Assembly: GCA_035556215.1 (NCBI GenBank)
Contig: DATMFI010000020.1
Location: forward strand, 1 to 64,000
Origin: Palsa-892 sp035556215
Lineage (GTDB): Bacteria > Pseudomonadota > Alphaproteobacteria > Rhizobiales > Xanthobacteraceae
Direction: 5' to 3'
Length of the DNA: 64,000 nt
Shown here: positions 51,135 through 60,643 of the stretch, in pieces
How the letters are laid out: each line of letters begins with the position of its first letter
Numbering within the stretch: position 1 is the stretch's first letter
The notes under the pieces: model-generated
Told to the model about the DNA's origin: nothing
What the model saw: the letters and a program-made list of their open reading frames with translations, nothing else
Database searches by the model: none
Made by a program: the position numbers and the translations under genes

Positions 51135-52205
51135 ATGGCATCGTTTATCGGCCGCAACCGGCCCGTTGACCGCTTCACCCCGCTCGATCCGCAGAGTTCG
51201 AGCGAGGCGAAGTACCGTCTGCCGATCCGCACCCGGCTGCGGCGAAACCGCAAGGCCGACTGGTCGCGCCGCCTCGTGCGCGAGAACGTGCTCACCACCG
51301 GCGACCTGATCTGGCCGCTGTTCGTCATCGAAGGCGAAAAGCAGCGCGAGCCGGTCGCCTCGATGCCGGGCGTCGAGCGGCTGTCGATCGACGAGGTTCT
51401 GCGGGAAGCCGAACGTGCCATGAAGCTGAAAATCCCGGCACTCGCCTTGTTTCCGAATATCGACCGCGAGAAGCGCGACGAGCGCGGCTCCGAAGCCTTG
51501 CGCGACGACAACCTTGTTTGCCGCACGCTGACTGCGATCAAGCAGCGCTTTCCCGAGCTTGGCCTCGTCGCCGACGTTGCGCTCGATCCCTATACCAGCC
51601 ACGGCCATGACGGCGTGATGGCCGAAGGCGAGATCGTCAACGACGAAACCGTGCACCTCCTCGCGCAGCAAGCCGTGCTGCTGGCGCAGGCCGGCGCCGA
51701 CGTCGTTGCCCCCTCCGACATGATGGATGGCCGCGTCGGCTTCATCCGAAACGCGCTCGATAACAAAGGCATGAGCGAAATTCAGATCCTCGCCTATGCC
51801 GCGAAATATGCCTCCGCCTTCTACGGCCCGTTCCGCGACGCCGTTGGCTCGAACGCTACACTCAAGGGCGACAAGCGCACCTACCAGATGGATTTTTCGA
51901 ACGGCGACGAGGCGCTGCGCGAGGTCGCGCTCGACATTCAGGAAGGCGCGGACATGGTGATGGTCAAGCCCGGCCTGCCCTATCTCGACATTGTCTGGCG
52001 CGTGCGCGAGGAATTCGGCATGCCGACCTTCGTGTATCAGGTCTCAGGCGAATACGCGATGATCGAAGCCGCCGCAAAGAATGGCTGGCTCGACGGCGAG
52101 AAGGCGATGATGGAAAGCCTCACCGCCTTCAAGCGCGCCGGCGCCGACGCGGTGCTGACCTATTTCGCGCCGCGCGCTGCCGAGAAGCTCGCCAGGGAAG
52201 CCTGA
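51135..52205 (+). CDS. hemB: Porphobilinogen synthase (delta-aminolevulinic acid dehydratase), Mg-type
   Basis: HemB condenses two aminolevulinate molecules to porphobilinogen for heme synthesis. The 356-residue product has the two Schiff-base lysines K224 (YAAKYASAFYGPFRDA) and K278 (MVMVKPGLPYLD). At the metal-binding position the sequence is VALDPYTSHGHDG, with aspartate where zinc enzymes have cysteines, so it is a magnesium-requiring type, as usual in alphaproteobacteria. The extended N-terminus is also typical. The following RDD and bpt genes keep the conserved order of this region. Confidence 0.94.
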   Translation: MASFIGRNRPVDRFTPLDPQSSSEAKYRLPIRTRLRRNRKADWSRRLVRENVLTTGDLIWPLFVIEGEKQREPVASMPGVERLSIDEVLREAERAMKLKIPALALFPNIDREKRDERGSEALRDDNLVCRTLTAIKQRFPELGLVADVALDPYTSHGHDGVMAEGEIVNDETVHLLAQQAVLLAQAGADVVAPSDMMDGRVGFIRNALDNKGMSEIQILAYAAKYASAFYGPFRDAVGSNATLKGDKRTYQMDFSNGDEALREVALDIQEGADMVMVKPGLPYLDIVWRVREEFGMPTFVYQVSGEYAMIEAAAKNGWLDGEKAMMESLTAFKRAGADAVLTYFAPRAAEKLAREA

Positions 52206-52371
52206 GCTATTCGTGGCTGCTGATCGCGGAATCTTTTTTCGTGTCGCGCAGCACGTACACGAGCCAATGATATGCCGGCTAGGCGCCCTTCGCGGCGGGA
52301 GGTATTTGCGCTAGATGCTTTCGGCCGCAGCTATTGCCGCGGCGTCAACAGGCGGAAAGGACGAAGGCTCC

Positions 52372-52890
52372 ATGTTCGAACTTCCTCGCAGCGGCGCCGG
52401 CGAAGCCAAGACCAATTTTTATGACGCCGCCCGCAATCCGGAATATTTCGAGGGCGTGCTGGCGCGGCGCGTCGTGGCCTTCTTCATCGACGTCGTGCTG
52501 ATCGTCGGGCCCATCGTCCTGCTGGCATTATTTATCTTTATTTTCGGCCTGGTGACGCTCGGCCTCGGCTGGCTGCTGTTCTGGATTTTGTCGCCGCTCT
52601 TCGTCGTCTGGGCGGTCGTCTATGTCGGCGCGACCATGGGCTCGCCGCATTCGGCGACGATCGGCATGCGCATGGTCGATCTCGAGATGCGCACCTGGTA
52701 CGGCGGCAAGATGTATTTCCTGCTTGCTGCGGTGCACGTCATTTTCTTCTGGATCTCGGTCAGCTTCCTCTCGCCGCTCATCCTGCTGGTTGCTTTCTTC
52801 AACCGCCAACACCGGCTGTTGCATGATTTCTGCACCGGCTCGGTCATGGTCAACAACGAGACGCGGGCGGCCGCCCTGAAACGTCCATAA
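52372..52890 (+). CDS. RDD family membrane protein
   Basis: This 172-residue protein has an RDD-type fold: an N-terminal ARRVVAFFIDVVLIVGPIVL helix with the family's Arg and Asp, a second helix pair near residues 53-85, and a final segment near residue 125. The motif ATIGMRMVDLEMRTW between helices is typical. RDD proteins are poorly understood; some affect ion transport. The ATG at 52372 is chosen, with GAAGG upstream; a longer frame from 52315 is open. It lies between hemB and bpt. Confidence 0.8.
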   Translation: MFELPRSGAGEAKTNFYDAARNPEYFEGVLARRVVAFFIDVVLIVGPIVLLALFIFIFGLVTLGLGWLLFWILSPLFVVWAVVYVGATMGSPHSATIGMRMVDLEMRTWYGGKMYFLLAAVHVIFFWISVSFLSPLILLVAFFNRQHRLLHDFCTGSVMVNNETRAAALKRP

Positions 52891-53019
52891 AGCAGCGCAC
52901 ATAAAGCGCCGCACAATCCGGCAATAGCAATTCCCCTTTGACGCCGGAGCGTTCCGGCGCGATGCTCGGCGTTCAGAGATTCTGGACGACGTTGCTTCGA
53001 GAGCGTTGGCGAGCAAGCC

Positions 53020-53769
53020 GTGACCCAGCAACCGCGCGATACACCGCAGTTTTTTCTGACCAGCCCCTCGCCCTGCCCGTATATTCAGGGCAAGCAGGAG
53101 CGCAAGGTTTTCACGCACCTCGTCGGCGAGCGCGCGCCGGACGTCAACGACATCCTCACGCAAGGCGGTTTCCGCCGCTCGCAATCCATCGCCTACCGTC
53201 CGGCCTGCGAGGCCTGCCGTGCCTGCGTTTCGGTGCGGGTGCTGGCCAATGAATTCAATTTCAGCCGCGCCTTCCGCCGCGTCATGTCGGCGAACCGCGA
53301 CATGATCGGCCAGGAGCGCGCGCCGACGCCGACCGCCGAACAATATTCGCTGTTCCGCACTTACCTGGACACCCGCCACGCCGACGGCGGCATGGTGGAT
53401 ATGACGGTGCTGGACTATTCGATGATGGTCGAGGACAGCCACGTCAACACCAAGCTGATCGAGTACCGCATGCGCGGGCCCGACTCTTCGTGGACCAAGC
53501 GCGGCGAAGGCCCGCTGTTCGCCGTGGCGCTGACCGATGTGCTGACCGACGGGCTGTCGATGGTCTATTCGTTCTACGATCCGGAAATTCCCGGCCGCTC
53601 GCTCGGCACTTATCTCATCCTCGATCACATCCAGCGCGCACGCCAGATGGGCCTGCCGCATGTTTATCTGGGCTACTGGGTCAAGGGTTCGAGCAAGATG
53701 GATTACAAGCGCCGCTTCCTGCCGCAGGAACGGCTGCTGCCCGACGGCTGGCAGCGCATCGACGTCTAG
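53020..53769 (+). CDS. bpt: Aspartate/glutamate leucyltransferase (Bpt/Ate-type N-end rule transferase)
   Basis: This 249-residue protein adds leucine (Bpt type) or arginine (Ate type) to N-terminal acidic residues, marking proteins for degradation by ClpSAP. The N-terminal Cys19 (PCPYIQGK) and the CEACRACVSVRV segment (Cys63, 66 and 69) form the redox/metal-sensitive region of the family. The C-terminal fold carries YFxxSKMDYKRRFLPQE, here as GSSKMDYKRRFLP near residue 225. The start is a GTG with no good alternative. The last bases abut the convergent mntH region. Confidence 0.9.
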   Translation: MTQQPRDTPQFFLTSPSPCPYIQGKQERKVFTHLVGERAPDVNDILTQGGFRRSQSIAYRPACEACRACVSVRVLANEFNFSRAFRRVMSANRDMIGQERAPTPTAEQYSLFRTYLDTRHADGGMVDMTVLDYSMMVEDSHVNTKLIEYRMRGPDSSWTKRGEGPLFAVALTDVLTDGLSMVYSFYDPEIPGRSLGTYLILDHIQRARQMGLPHVYLGYWVKGSSKMDYKRRFLPQERLLPDGWQRIDV

Positions 53770-53777
53770 ACTTTATC

Positions 53778-53828
53778 CGGCACGATCTTTTCCGAAAACC
53801 GCTTCGCGCGTTTCGGGATCATGCTCTA
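53778..53828 (-). repeat. Dispersed palindromic repeat, copy C (reverse)
   Basis: Read on the minus strand the element starts TAGAGCATGATCCCGAAAC and ends TTTTCGGAAAAGATCGTGCC, matching copy A. Its first three bases are the TAG stop codon of mntH. It lies between two convergent genes and may act as a terminator-like hairpin. Confidence 0.8.
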
Positions 53829-55190
53829 ATTCCCGATCGCGAGATCAACCAGCAGCTTGACGTTCAGCACGATCACGAGAAGCGCCGCCAGCGCCGCCAG
53901 CGCCGTCACCCAGCGCGGCGCGACGAGTTCGCCCATCTTGCGCTTGTCCGCGGTGAACATCACGAGCGGCACAATGGCGAACGGCAGCTGCAGGCTCAGC
54001 ACCACCTGACTGAAAATCAGGAGCTTCGCCGTTCCGGATTCGCCGAACCAAATCGTGACGATGGCCGCCGGCACGATGGCGATTGCCCGCGTCATCAGCC
54101 GCCGCGCCCAGGACGGCAGCCGGATATCGAGAAAGCCTTCCATCACGATCTGACCGGCTAGCGTTGCCGTCACCGTCGAATTCAGGCCGCAGCACAGAAG
54201 CGCGACGCCGAACAATGTGGGCGCGATACTGGAGCCGATCAGCGGCGCGATCAGCGCATGCACCTCGCCAAGCTCCGCGACATTCGTCTGCCCCGCCTTG
54301 TTGAAGGTCGCAGCCGCGAGAATGAGGATCGAAGCGTTGATGAGAAGCGCAAACATCAGCGCGATGGTGGAATCCGCGGTCGCAAGCCCGATCGCTTCAC
54401 GCTTCTCGGCAATGGTCGCGCCGTAATCGCGCGTCTGCACCACGCCCGAATGCAGATAGAGGTTATGCGGCATCACCGTCGCACCGAGAATGCCGAGCGC
54501 GAGGTAAAGCATCTCGGGATTGGTGACGATCTCGGTTGTCGGAGCAAAACCCGTAATCACCGCCCGCCAGTCGGGATGGGCCATGCCGATCTGGATGGCG
54601 AAGCACGCGGTGATGACCGCGAGCATCGTGACGATCAGCGCCTCGATCCAGCGGAAACCGAGATTCTGCAACAGCAGAATAAGAAACACATCGAGCGCGG
54701 TAATCAACACACCAAGCTCGAGCGGAATGCCGAACAGAAGATTGAGACCGATCGCGGTGCCGATCACCTCGGCCAGATCGGTCGCGCAGATCGCGACTTC
54801 GGCGAGCAGCCATAGCGGAAACGAAATCGCGCGTGGGAAGGCATCGCGGCAGGCCTGCGCGAGGTCCCGCCCCGCGCCGATCCCGAGCCGCGCGCATAGC
54901 GCCTGCAGCAGGATCGCCATCATGTTGGACAAAAGCGCGATGGTCAGAAGCGCGTAGCCGAACTTCGAGCCGCCGGCGAGCGATGTCGCCCAGTTGCCGG
55001 GATCCATATAGCCGGTCGCGACGAGATAGCCCGGCCCCAGAAACGCAAGCAGCTTTTTCCAGTACGGGCCCGAAGGGCGCGTGCGAATGGAGCCGAACAC
55101 CTCGGAGAGCGAAGGCCGGCCGCGTTCGCGCCGCCAGCCCGTAGCGGGCGGCGGGGTTATCGAAGAGTTCGAGGGCATGCGTTTCAGCAT
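53826..55190 (-). CDS. mntH: Divalent metal cation (Mn2+) transporter, Nramp family
   Basis: This 454-residue membrane protein of about 11 helices imports Mn2+ (and other divalent metals) with protons. The metal-site motif DPGNWATSLAGG near residue 63 and the MPHNLYLHS motif near residue 237 are both intact. It is preceded by a Mur-box-like dyad, consistent with manganese control, and the stop is part of a dispersed repeat. ATGs at 55190 and 55178 are both possible; 55190 has GGAAGA upstream. Confidence 0.91.
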   Translation of the reverse strand: MLKRMPSNSSITPPPATGWRRERGRPSLSEVFGSIRTRPSGPYWKKLLAFLGPGYLVATGYMDPGNWATSLAGGSKFGYALLTIALLSNMMAILLQALCARLGIGAGRDLAQACRDAFPRAISFPLWLLAEVAICATDLAEVIGTAIGLNLLFGIPLELGVLITALDVFLILLLQNLGFRWIEALIVTMLAVITACFAIQIGMAHPDWRAVITGFAPTTEIVTNPEMLYLALGILGATVMPHNLYLHSGVVQTRDYGATIAEKREAIGLATADSTIALMFALLINASILILAAATFNKAGQTNVAELGEVHALIAPLIGSSIAPTLFGVALLCCGLNSTVTATLAGQIVMEGFLDIRLPSWARRLMTRAIAIVPAAIVTIWFGESGTAKLLIFSQVVLSLQLPFAIVPLVMFTADKRKMGELVAPRWVTALAALAALLVIVLNVKLLVDLAIGN

Positions 55191-55222
55191 CGAATCTTCC
55201 GTCCGCCGTCAGCCTGCCATAG

Positions 55223-55239
55223 TTGCAAATGACTTGCAA
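55223..55239 (-). promoter_or_regulatory. Mur-box-like operator upstream of mntH
   Basis: The dyad TTGCAA-ATGAC-TTGCAA lies 33 bp upstream of the mntH start and resembles Mur/Fur-type operators of manganese-regulated genes in rhizobia. A third GCAA follows at 55242-55245. A repressor gene is not in the window. Confidence 0.55.
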
Positions 55240-55305
55240 CTGCAATTTGGGGCAATATCAGCCATGCGGGTCTGGCCGCACGGCAACTGCGAGAATGAAA
55301 TCAGC

Positions 55306-56109
55306 TTAGTTGCGCTTCGCCTCGGGCGGCGCGACGGCTGCGTCAAACAGCCCCGCCCCGTCGAGCGCGCGGCGCACGCTGCCCGTGACCTTCGCGTTCT
55401 CGACAAAGTTGGTCACGAAGGCGAGCCGCTCCTTCTTGCCCTTCGGCACCGCGACCGCGACACCCGTGCGCCAGAAGCCGCCGGGCAGAATGCGTGAGCC
55501 CGGAAACTGCTTGCTGAAATTGCCAAGCGACTCGCGAGAAAGCGCTACCGCATCGGCGCGGCCCGCACGCAACTCGGCGATCAGCTCCGGCACCGAGCGA
55601 AACGAGGAATACTGCGCCTGCTTGAGCGACGCCTGTGCCGCCCGTCCCGTCGTCGTGTTGGAAACGCCGATCACGTGCACGCCGGGCTTGTCGACATCCT
55701 CGATCGTCTTGATCGCGGATTCCCCCAGCACAAGGTACGTGCTTTCGAAAATATAATAAGCCGGACCGAAATCGACGATCTTGGCGCGCTCGTTATCGAC
55801 CGGCATGAAGGCAACGTCCCAGGCGTTCTTCTCCGCCGCTTCGGTGATCGCGCCGGAGCTTGGATATTCGACGTACTCGACCGGCACATGCAGGAGCCGC
55901 CCCAGCTCCGCGCCAAGATCGACGGCGACGCCGCGCGGCTCTCCGGTCTTGGCGTCCTTGATGCAATAGAAGGCCGACGCCGCCGGCCCGACACCGATCG
56001 CGATCCTGAGCGTGCCGCTCGGTGCAATCTCACTGGTTGGTGTTTGCGCAGACGCTGCGAATGCCACAGCACACAATCCACTCATCAGAAAAAGCCGAAA
56101 AATTCCCAT
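55306..56109 (-). CDS. Amino acid-type ABC transporter substrate-binding protein (orphan)
   Basis: This 267-residue periplasmic protein has a signal peptide (cleavage near Ala21-Gln22) and a family 3 solute-binding fold. It opens with GTLRIAIGVGPAASAFYCIK, followed by GEPRGVAVDLGAELGRLLHV near residue 55 and AFMPVDNERAKIVDFGPAY near 100. The fold usually binds amino acids or opines. No permease or ATPase gene lies next to it, so the transporter partner is elsewhere. The start at 56109 gives a clean signal peptide; the frame is open 23 codons upstream. Confidence 0.75.
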   Translation of the reverse strand: MGIFRLFLMSGLCAVAFAASAQTPTSEIAPSGTLRIAIGVGPAASAFYCIKDAKTGEPRGVAVDLGAELGRLLHVPVEYVEYPSSGAITEAAEKNAWDVAFMPVDNERAKIVDFGPAYYIFESTYLVLGESAIKTIEDVDKPGVHVIGVSNTTTGRAAQASLKQAQYSSFRSVPELIAELRAGRADAVALSRESLGNFSKQFPGSRILPGGFWRTGVAVAVPKGKKERLAFVTNFVENAKVTGSVRRALDGAGLFDAAVAPPEAKRN

Positions 56110-56253
56110 GGACACCAGCCTGGCTTCACCGTCCGGAAAATCACGACGGCCCGAACGCGGGCCGCGAGCGGACGACATTGACCCTCAATCTTTGCAGAAA
56201 TTTAGCACGCCTGAAAGCCAGCGGCGGCCGCCGAAGCACTCGCTCGGAGCACT

Positions 56254-58497
56254 TCACTTGAACGTGTTTGATTCCGGAAAGCCCTTGGGCGCGAGGCGCC
56301 CGGCATCGGCGCGGCTGCCGATCCAGTCGCGCAACTCGGATTTCGCCAGGCTGTGATTGCGCCCGGCCTTGTCGATCCAGGTCAGGCCCTCGGCCAGCGT
56401 GAACACCTTGGCATCCGACAGCCCGCCGTCCTTGAAGCGCTGCAGGCGCACGCCCTTGCCGCGCCCCATCTCCGGCAGATCCTTGATCGGGAAAATCACC
56501 ATCTTGCGGTTCTCGCCGATGGTCGCGACGTGATCGCCCTCGGCAATACCGAAGGCCGCCGCGGCATCGGGCGCCTTCACGTTCAGCACCTGCTTGCCCT
56601 TGCGGGTATTGGCGAGGCAATCGTCTTCCTTGACGATGAAGCCGTTGCCGCTCCTGGATGCGACCAGGAATTTCCGCCCGCCCGTGAACGGCACGACGCT
56701 GACGATCTCTGCGCCTTCCATATCCACCATCAGGCTGATCGGCTCGCCAAAGCCGCGTCCGCCCGGCAGTTTCGAGGCGTCGATCGTGTAGAAGCGGCCA
56801 TTGCTCGCGAATACGAGAAGCTTCGAGGTCGTCTCGGCATTGAAGCTGAATCCGAGCTTGTCGTCGCCTTTGAAGCCGAGCGTCTTGGTATCGGCATCGT
56901 GCCCCTTGAGAGCGCGAACCCACCCCTTCTCCGAGACGACGACCGTAACCGGCTCCTTCTCGATCAGCGCTTCGGTGACCGCCTTGATGTCGATTTCCTC
57001 GGCCTCCTCGAAGGTCGTGCGGCGGCGGCCGAGCGCGGTCGTCGGCCCGTAGGCTTCGCGCACCTTCTTGATTTCGGCCGCGATCGACTTCCATTGCCGC
57101 GCCGGCGAGCCGATCAGCTTCTCAAGCTCGGACTTCTCTTTCTTGAGCGCGTCGTTCTCCTTGCGAATCTCGAACTCTTCGAGCTTGCGCAAGTGGCGGA
57201 GCCGCATGTCGAGGATCGCGGTCGCCTGCACGTCGGTGAGCTTGAAGCGCTTCATCAACACCGGCTTCGGCTCGTCTTCCTTGCGGATGATCTTGATGAC
57301 CGCGTCGATGTTCAGATACGCGATCAACAAGCCGCCGAGGATCTCCAGGCGGTGCGTGATTTCCTTCAGCCGGTGCTTCGAGCGCCGCAGCAGCACCTCG
57401 CGGCGATGGTCGAGCCATTCGCGCAGGCAGTCGGCGAGCCCGACGACGCGCGGCACCTGCCCGCCCATCAGGACGTTCAGGTTGAGCGGAAAGCGGTTTT
57501 CAAGCTCGGTGAACTTGAACAGCGACTCCATCAGGAGCTTCGGATCGACGCCGCGCGAGCGCGGCTCGAGAACGATGCGCACTTCTTCCGTCGACTCGTC
57601 GCGAATGTCGGCCAGGAGCGGCAGCTTCTTGTCGGTCAAGAGTTCGGCAATGCGCTCGATCAGGCGCGACTTCGGCACGAGATAGGGAATTTGCGTGACG
57701 ACCGCGACCCAGGTGCCGCGCCCCGCGTCTTCCTTGTGCCAGCGCGCGCGGACGCGGAACGCGCCCTTGCCGGTGACATAGGCTTCGCGGATCGTCGCCT
57801 TGCTGTCGACGATGATGCCGCCGGTCGGGAAGTCCGGGCCTTTGACGAACTTCATCAGCTCGCCCGACTTCGCCGAGCGCTTGTCGATCAGAAACAGCGC
57901 GGCGTCCAAAAGCTCCGCGACGTTGTGCGGCGGAATCGAGGTCGCCATGCCGACGGCGATGCCGGACGCGCCGTTCGCCAGCAGATTGGGGAATGCCGCC
58001 GGCAGCACTGCCGGCTCCTGCGTCTGCCCGTCGTAATTCGGGCGAAACGGCACGGCGTCTTCGTCGATGCCTTCCAGGAGAAGCCGCGCGACATCGGTCA
58101 TGCGCGCTTCGGTGTAGCGGTAGGCGGCGGCGTTATCGCCGTCGATATTGCCGAAATTGCCCTGCCCTTCGACCAGCGGATAGCGCGAGGAAAAGTCCTG
58201 CGCGAGGCGAACGAGCGCATCGTAAATCGCCTGGTCGCCGTGCGGGTGGAAATTACCCATCACGTCGCCGACGATCTTGGCGGATTTCTTGGGCGGCGCG
58301 CCGGGCTCGAGCCGCAACTGGCGCATGCCATAGAGAATGCGGCGATGAACGGGCTTCAAGCCGTCGCGCGCGTCGGGCAGCGCGCGATGCATGATCGTCG
58401 AGAGCGCGTAGGAAAGGTAGCGCTCTTCCAGCGCTTCCTTCAGCTCGACAACCTCGATCCGCCCTTTCTCGGGCGGAGGAATCATTCGCTTACCCAT
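56254..58497 (-). CDS. parC: DNA topoisomerase IV subunit A
   Basis: This 747-residue type IIA topoisomerase subunit would decatenate chromosomes with ParE. The catalytic tyrosine is Tyr128 in AYRYTEARM, and the N-terminal cleavage domain has VHRRILYGMR near residue 50 and FHPHGDQAIYDALVRLAQ near 84. The C-terminal beta-pinwheel lacks the GyrA-box QRRGGKG (here GRGKGVRLQRF), favouring ParC over GyrA. It lies 41 bp after recO in the same direction. Confidence 0.93.
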   Translation of the reverse strand: MGKRMIPPPEKGRIEVVELKEALEERYLSYALSTIMHRALPDARDGLKPVHRRILYGMRQLRLEPGAPPKKSAKIVGDVMGNFHPHGDQAIYDALVRLAQDFSSRYPLVEGQGNFGNIDGDNAAAYRYTEARMTDVARLLLEGIDEDAVPFRPNYDGQTQEPAVLPAAFPNLLANGASGIAVGMATSIPPHNVAELLDAALFLIDKRSAKSGELMKFVKGPDFPTGGIIVDSKATIREAYVTGKGAFRVRARWHKEDAGRGTWVAVVTQIPYLVPKSRLIERIAELLTDKKLPLLADIRDESTEEVRIVLEPRSRGVDPKLLMESLFKFTELENRFPLNLNVLMGGQVPRVVGLADCLREWLDHRREVLLRRSKHRLKEITHRLEILGGLLIAYLNIDAVIKIIRKEDEPKPVLMKRFKLTDVQATAILDMRLRHLRKLEEFEIRKENDALKKEKSELEKLIGSPARQWKSIAAEIKKVREAYGPTTALGRRRTTFEEAEEIDIKAVTEALIEKEPVTVVVSEKGWVRALKGHDADTKTLGFKGDDKLGFSFNAETTSKLLVFASNGRFYTIDASKLPGGRGFGEPISLMVDMEGAEIVSVVPFTGGRKFLVASRSGNGFIVKEDDCLANTRKGKQVLNVKAPDAAAAFGIAEGDHVATIGENRKMVIFPIKDLPEMGRGKGVRLQRFKDGGLSDAKVFTLAEGLTWIDKAGRNHSLAKSELRDWIGSRADAGRLAPKGFPESNTFK

Positions 58498-58538
58498 GAA
58501 CCACCGCTATCAGCCGATTCTGTCGGGAACAAGCCGCC

Positions 58539-59267
58539 TTAAGCCGCAATGGCGCCGCGGGTAACGGTCGCGATCAGCGCCGCGCGCGCTTCGGGGGCAG
58601 CGAGGCCGCGCGGCTCGAAGACATGCCGCGCGAGGAAGAAGCCGGTGAGCGCAAAGCCTGCCACGACATCGGCGGCGCTGTGATCGGCCTCGCCGATCAA
58701 GAAGGCCGGCAGCGCAAGAAGTTGATCTTTCCATGGCTCGCCCGCTTCGCGGCTGACGGCGCGGCCGGATTTCGGCGAGACATACACGAGGTCTTCGGCT
58801 TTGCCGGTGCCGGCGCATTCCGAAAGGTCGAGGCCGAAGCCAAGCTCGGCAAGCAGCATCAGCTCGAAGCGCACGATCAGCGCCGCCGCGAGATCCGTGT
58901 CGTCGAGCCGGTCGGCGATTTCCAATAGCGCAAGGTAAAGATCGTGATGCGGGTCGCGCTCCGGGAGCAACCGCAGAAGCGCCGCGAGCGTCTGGATGCC
59001 GTAGCTCGCGGTCGCCGAAAGCATCAGCTTTTCCGCCCGCAGCTGCATGCCTTCGATGGCGAAGGCGCCAAGATGCTGGTCGAGCCGCGCGCGCCAGACG
59101 GCGCGTACGCTATTGCCCGGCTGGAGCACCGGGCGAAGCTTCGAGGACGTTCCGCCGCGCACGAGGCCGAGGTGCCGGCCGTGCTGCGCCGTCATCAGTT
59201 CGGCCAGCACATGCGTCTCGCCGTGGCGGCGAACGCCCAGGACGACACCCTCGTCGGTCCATTCCAT
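58539..59267 (-). CDS. recO: DNA repair protein RecO
   Basis: This 242-residue protein loads RecA on SSB-coated gaps with RecR. The N-terminal OB-fold begins MEWTDEGVVLGVRRHGETH and the C-terminus is alpha-helical. No zinc-finger CxxC is seen. It lies 3 bp after the HIT gene, completing the lepB-rnc-era-HIT-recO operon. Confidence 0.92.
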   Translation of the reverse strand: MEWTDEGVVLGVRRHGETHVLAELMTAQHGRHLGLVRGGTSSKLRPVLQPGNSVRAVWRARLDQHLGAFAIEGMQLRAEKLMLSATASYGIQTLAALLRLLPERDPHHDLYLALLEIADRLDDTDLAAALIVRFELMLLAELGFGLDLSECAGTGKAEDLVYVSPKSGRAVSREAGEPWKDQLLALPAFLIGEADHSAADVVAGFALTGFFLARHVFEPRGLAAPEARAALIATVTRGAIAA

Positions 59268-59270
59268 CGA

Positions 59271-59738
59271 TCACGCGCCTTCCAGCGCCGCCTGCAATTT
59301 GCTCGCGACCTGCTCGAGTTCGCCGGGCGAAACCATTTGCGGAGGCCGGAACGTCAGCTTTTCCTCGGCGATGTAACGGCGCGAGGTAAGATCCGTTCCT
59401 TCGACCATCGGCACGACATGAGCATGGGCATGCGCGACATCGGTGCCGGTAAACATGAAGCCGACGCGAGCGACGCCGTAGATCTTCTTCATGGCGCGCG
59501 CGATCTTCTGGCCTGTCGCAAGGATATGCGCCGCCAAATCCGGCGGCATCACTTCGAAAAAATCATAGTGCTGTTTTGGCAAGACCAGCACATGCCCCTC
59601 GCGGATCGGCCGGATGTCGAGGAACGCGACAATGCGCTCGTCCTCGTAAAGCCGGACCGAAGGAATTTCGCCATTCGCGATCCGGCAGAAGATGCAGGAG
59701 CCGCTCGCGGAGCCCGCCGCTGATTGTCCTTCGCTCAT
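59271..59738 (-). CDS. HIT family nucleotide-binding protein
   Basis: This 155-residue protein has a histidine-triad active site: the motif AHAHAHVVP (HxHxHxx-type) near residue 113. CIFCRIANGEIP near residue 15 carries two cysteines. HIT proteins hydrolyse nucleotide phosphoramidates or adenylated amino acids; the substrate is unknown. The ATG overlaps the era stop (ATGA), and this start gives the normal length. Confidence 0.88.
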   Translation of the reverse strand: MSEGQSAAGSASGSCIFCRIANGEIPSVRLYEDERIVAFLDIRPIREGHVLVLPKQHYDFFEVMPPDLAAHILATGQKIARAMKKIYGVARVGFMFTGTDVAHAHAHVVPMVEGTDLTSRRYIAEEKLTFRPPQMVSPGELEQVASKLQAALEGA

Positions 59739-60643
59739 TCCTTGGGGAACTCCAGGTTCTGCGCGCGATAGCGCTCGGGATCGTTCTCCCAGCCCTCGCG
59801 CACCTTCACGTGCAGGAAGAGGTGCACCTTCTGCTCGATGGCACGCTCGATATCCCTGCGCGCTTCCATGGAGATTGACTTGATCATCTGCCCGCCCTCG
59901 CCCAGCACGATCTTCCGCTGGCTCTCGCGCTCGACGAAGATCGACTGCTCGATCCGCACCGAACGGTCGCGCAGCTCCTTCCACGAATCGGTTTCGACCG
60001 TCGATTGGTAGGGTAATTCCTGTTGCAGCCGAAGGAAAAGCTTTTCGCGGGTGATCTCGGCCGCCATCTGCCGGAGCGGAATATCGGTGATTTCGTCTTC
60101 CGGGTAATGCCACGGCCCGGCCGGCAGGCGCTCGGCAAAGAAATCGAGCAGGTCCGGCACGCCGTCGTTCTTCATGGCCGAGATCATGAAGGTCCGCTCG
60201 AACGGGATCAACTCGTTCGCCGCCTGCGTCAGCGCCAGCAGCATGTCGCGCTTCACGAGATCAATCTTGTTGAGGATCAATATCTTCGGCTGCGGCATTT
60301 CCTTGAGCTTTTCGACGATCGCCCGCGTCTCGTCATCGAGGCCCTTCTTGGCATCGACGAGCAGCGCCGCAAGATCGGCATCGGCCGCGCCCGTCAGCGC
60401 AGCCGTCACCATCGCCCGGTCGAGCCGCCGCTTCGGCGCAAAGATGCCGGGCGTATCGACGAATACGATCTGCGTCTTGTCCTTGATCGCGATGCCCCGC
60501 ACGAGGCTGCGCGTCGTCTGCACCTTGGGCGAGACGATCGACACCTTCGAGCCGACCAGCGCGTTGAGCAACGTCGATTTGCCGGCATTCGGAGCGCCGA
60601 CGAGCGCGACGAAACCGCATCGCATATTCTGTCGCTCAGTCAT
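59735..60643 (-). CDS. era: GTPase Era
   Basis: Era is an essential GTPase that binds 16S rRNA during small-subunit assembly. The 302-residue product has G1 GAPNAGKST (residues 16-24), G3 DTPGIF near residue 62, and G4 NKID near 124. A KH domain near the C-terminus is seen as GEGGQMIKSISMEARRDIE. A GTG at 60655 could extend it, but the ATG at 60643 overlaps rnc by 8 bp and is the better choice. Confidence 0.95.
   Translation of the reverse strand: MTERQNMRCGFVALVGAPNAGKSTLLNALVGSKVSIVSPKVQTTRSLVRGIAIKDKTQIVFVDTPGIFAPKRRLDRAMVTAALTGAADADLAALLVDAKKGLDDETRAIVEKLKEMPQPKILILNKIDLVKRDMLLALTQAANELIPFERTFMISAMKNDGVPDLLDFFAERLPAGPWHYPEDEITDIPLRQMAAEITREKLFLRLQQELPYQSTVETDSWKELRDRSVRIEQSIFVERESQRKIVLGEGGQMIKSISMEARRDIERAIEQKVHLFLHVKVREGWENDPERYRAQNLEFPKE

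Noticed and set aside
56353..58542. An antisense open frame of about 729 codons over parC
   Set aside because: It mirrors parC and has biased, low-information composition, so it is a shadow of the real gene.
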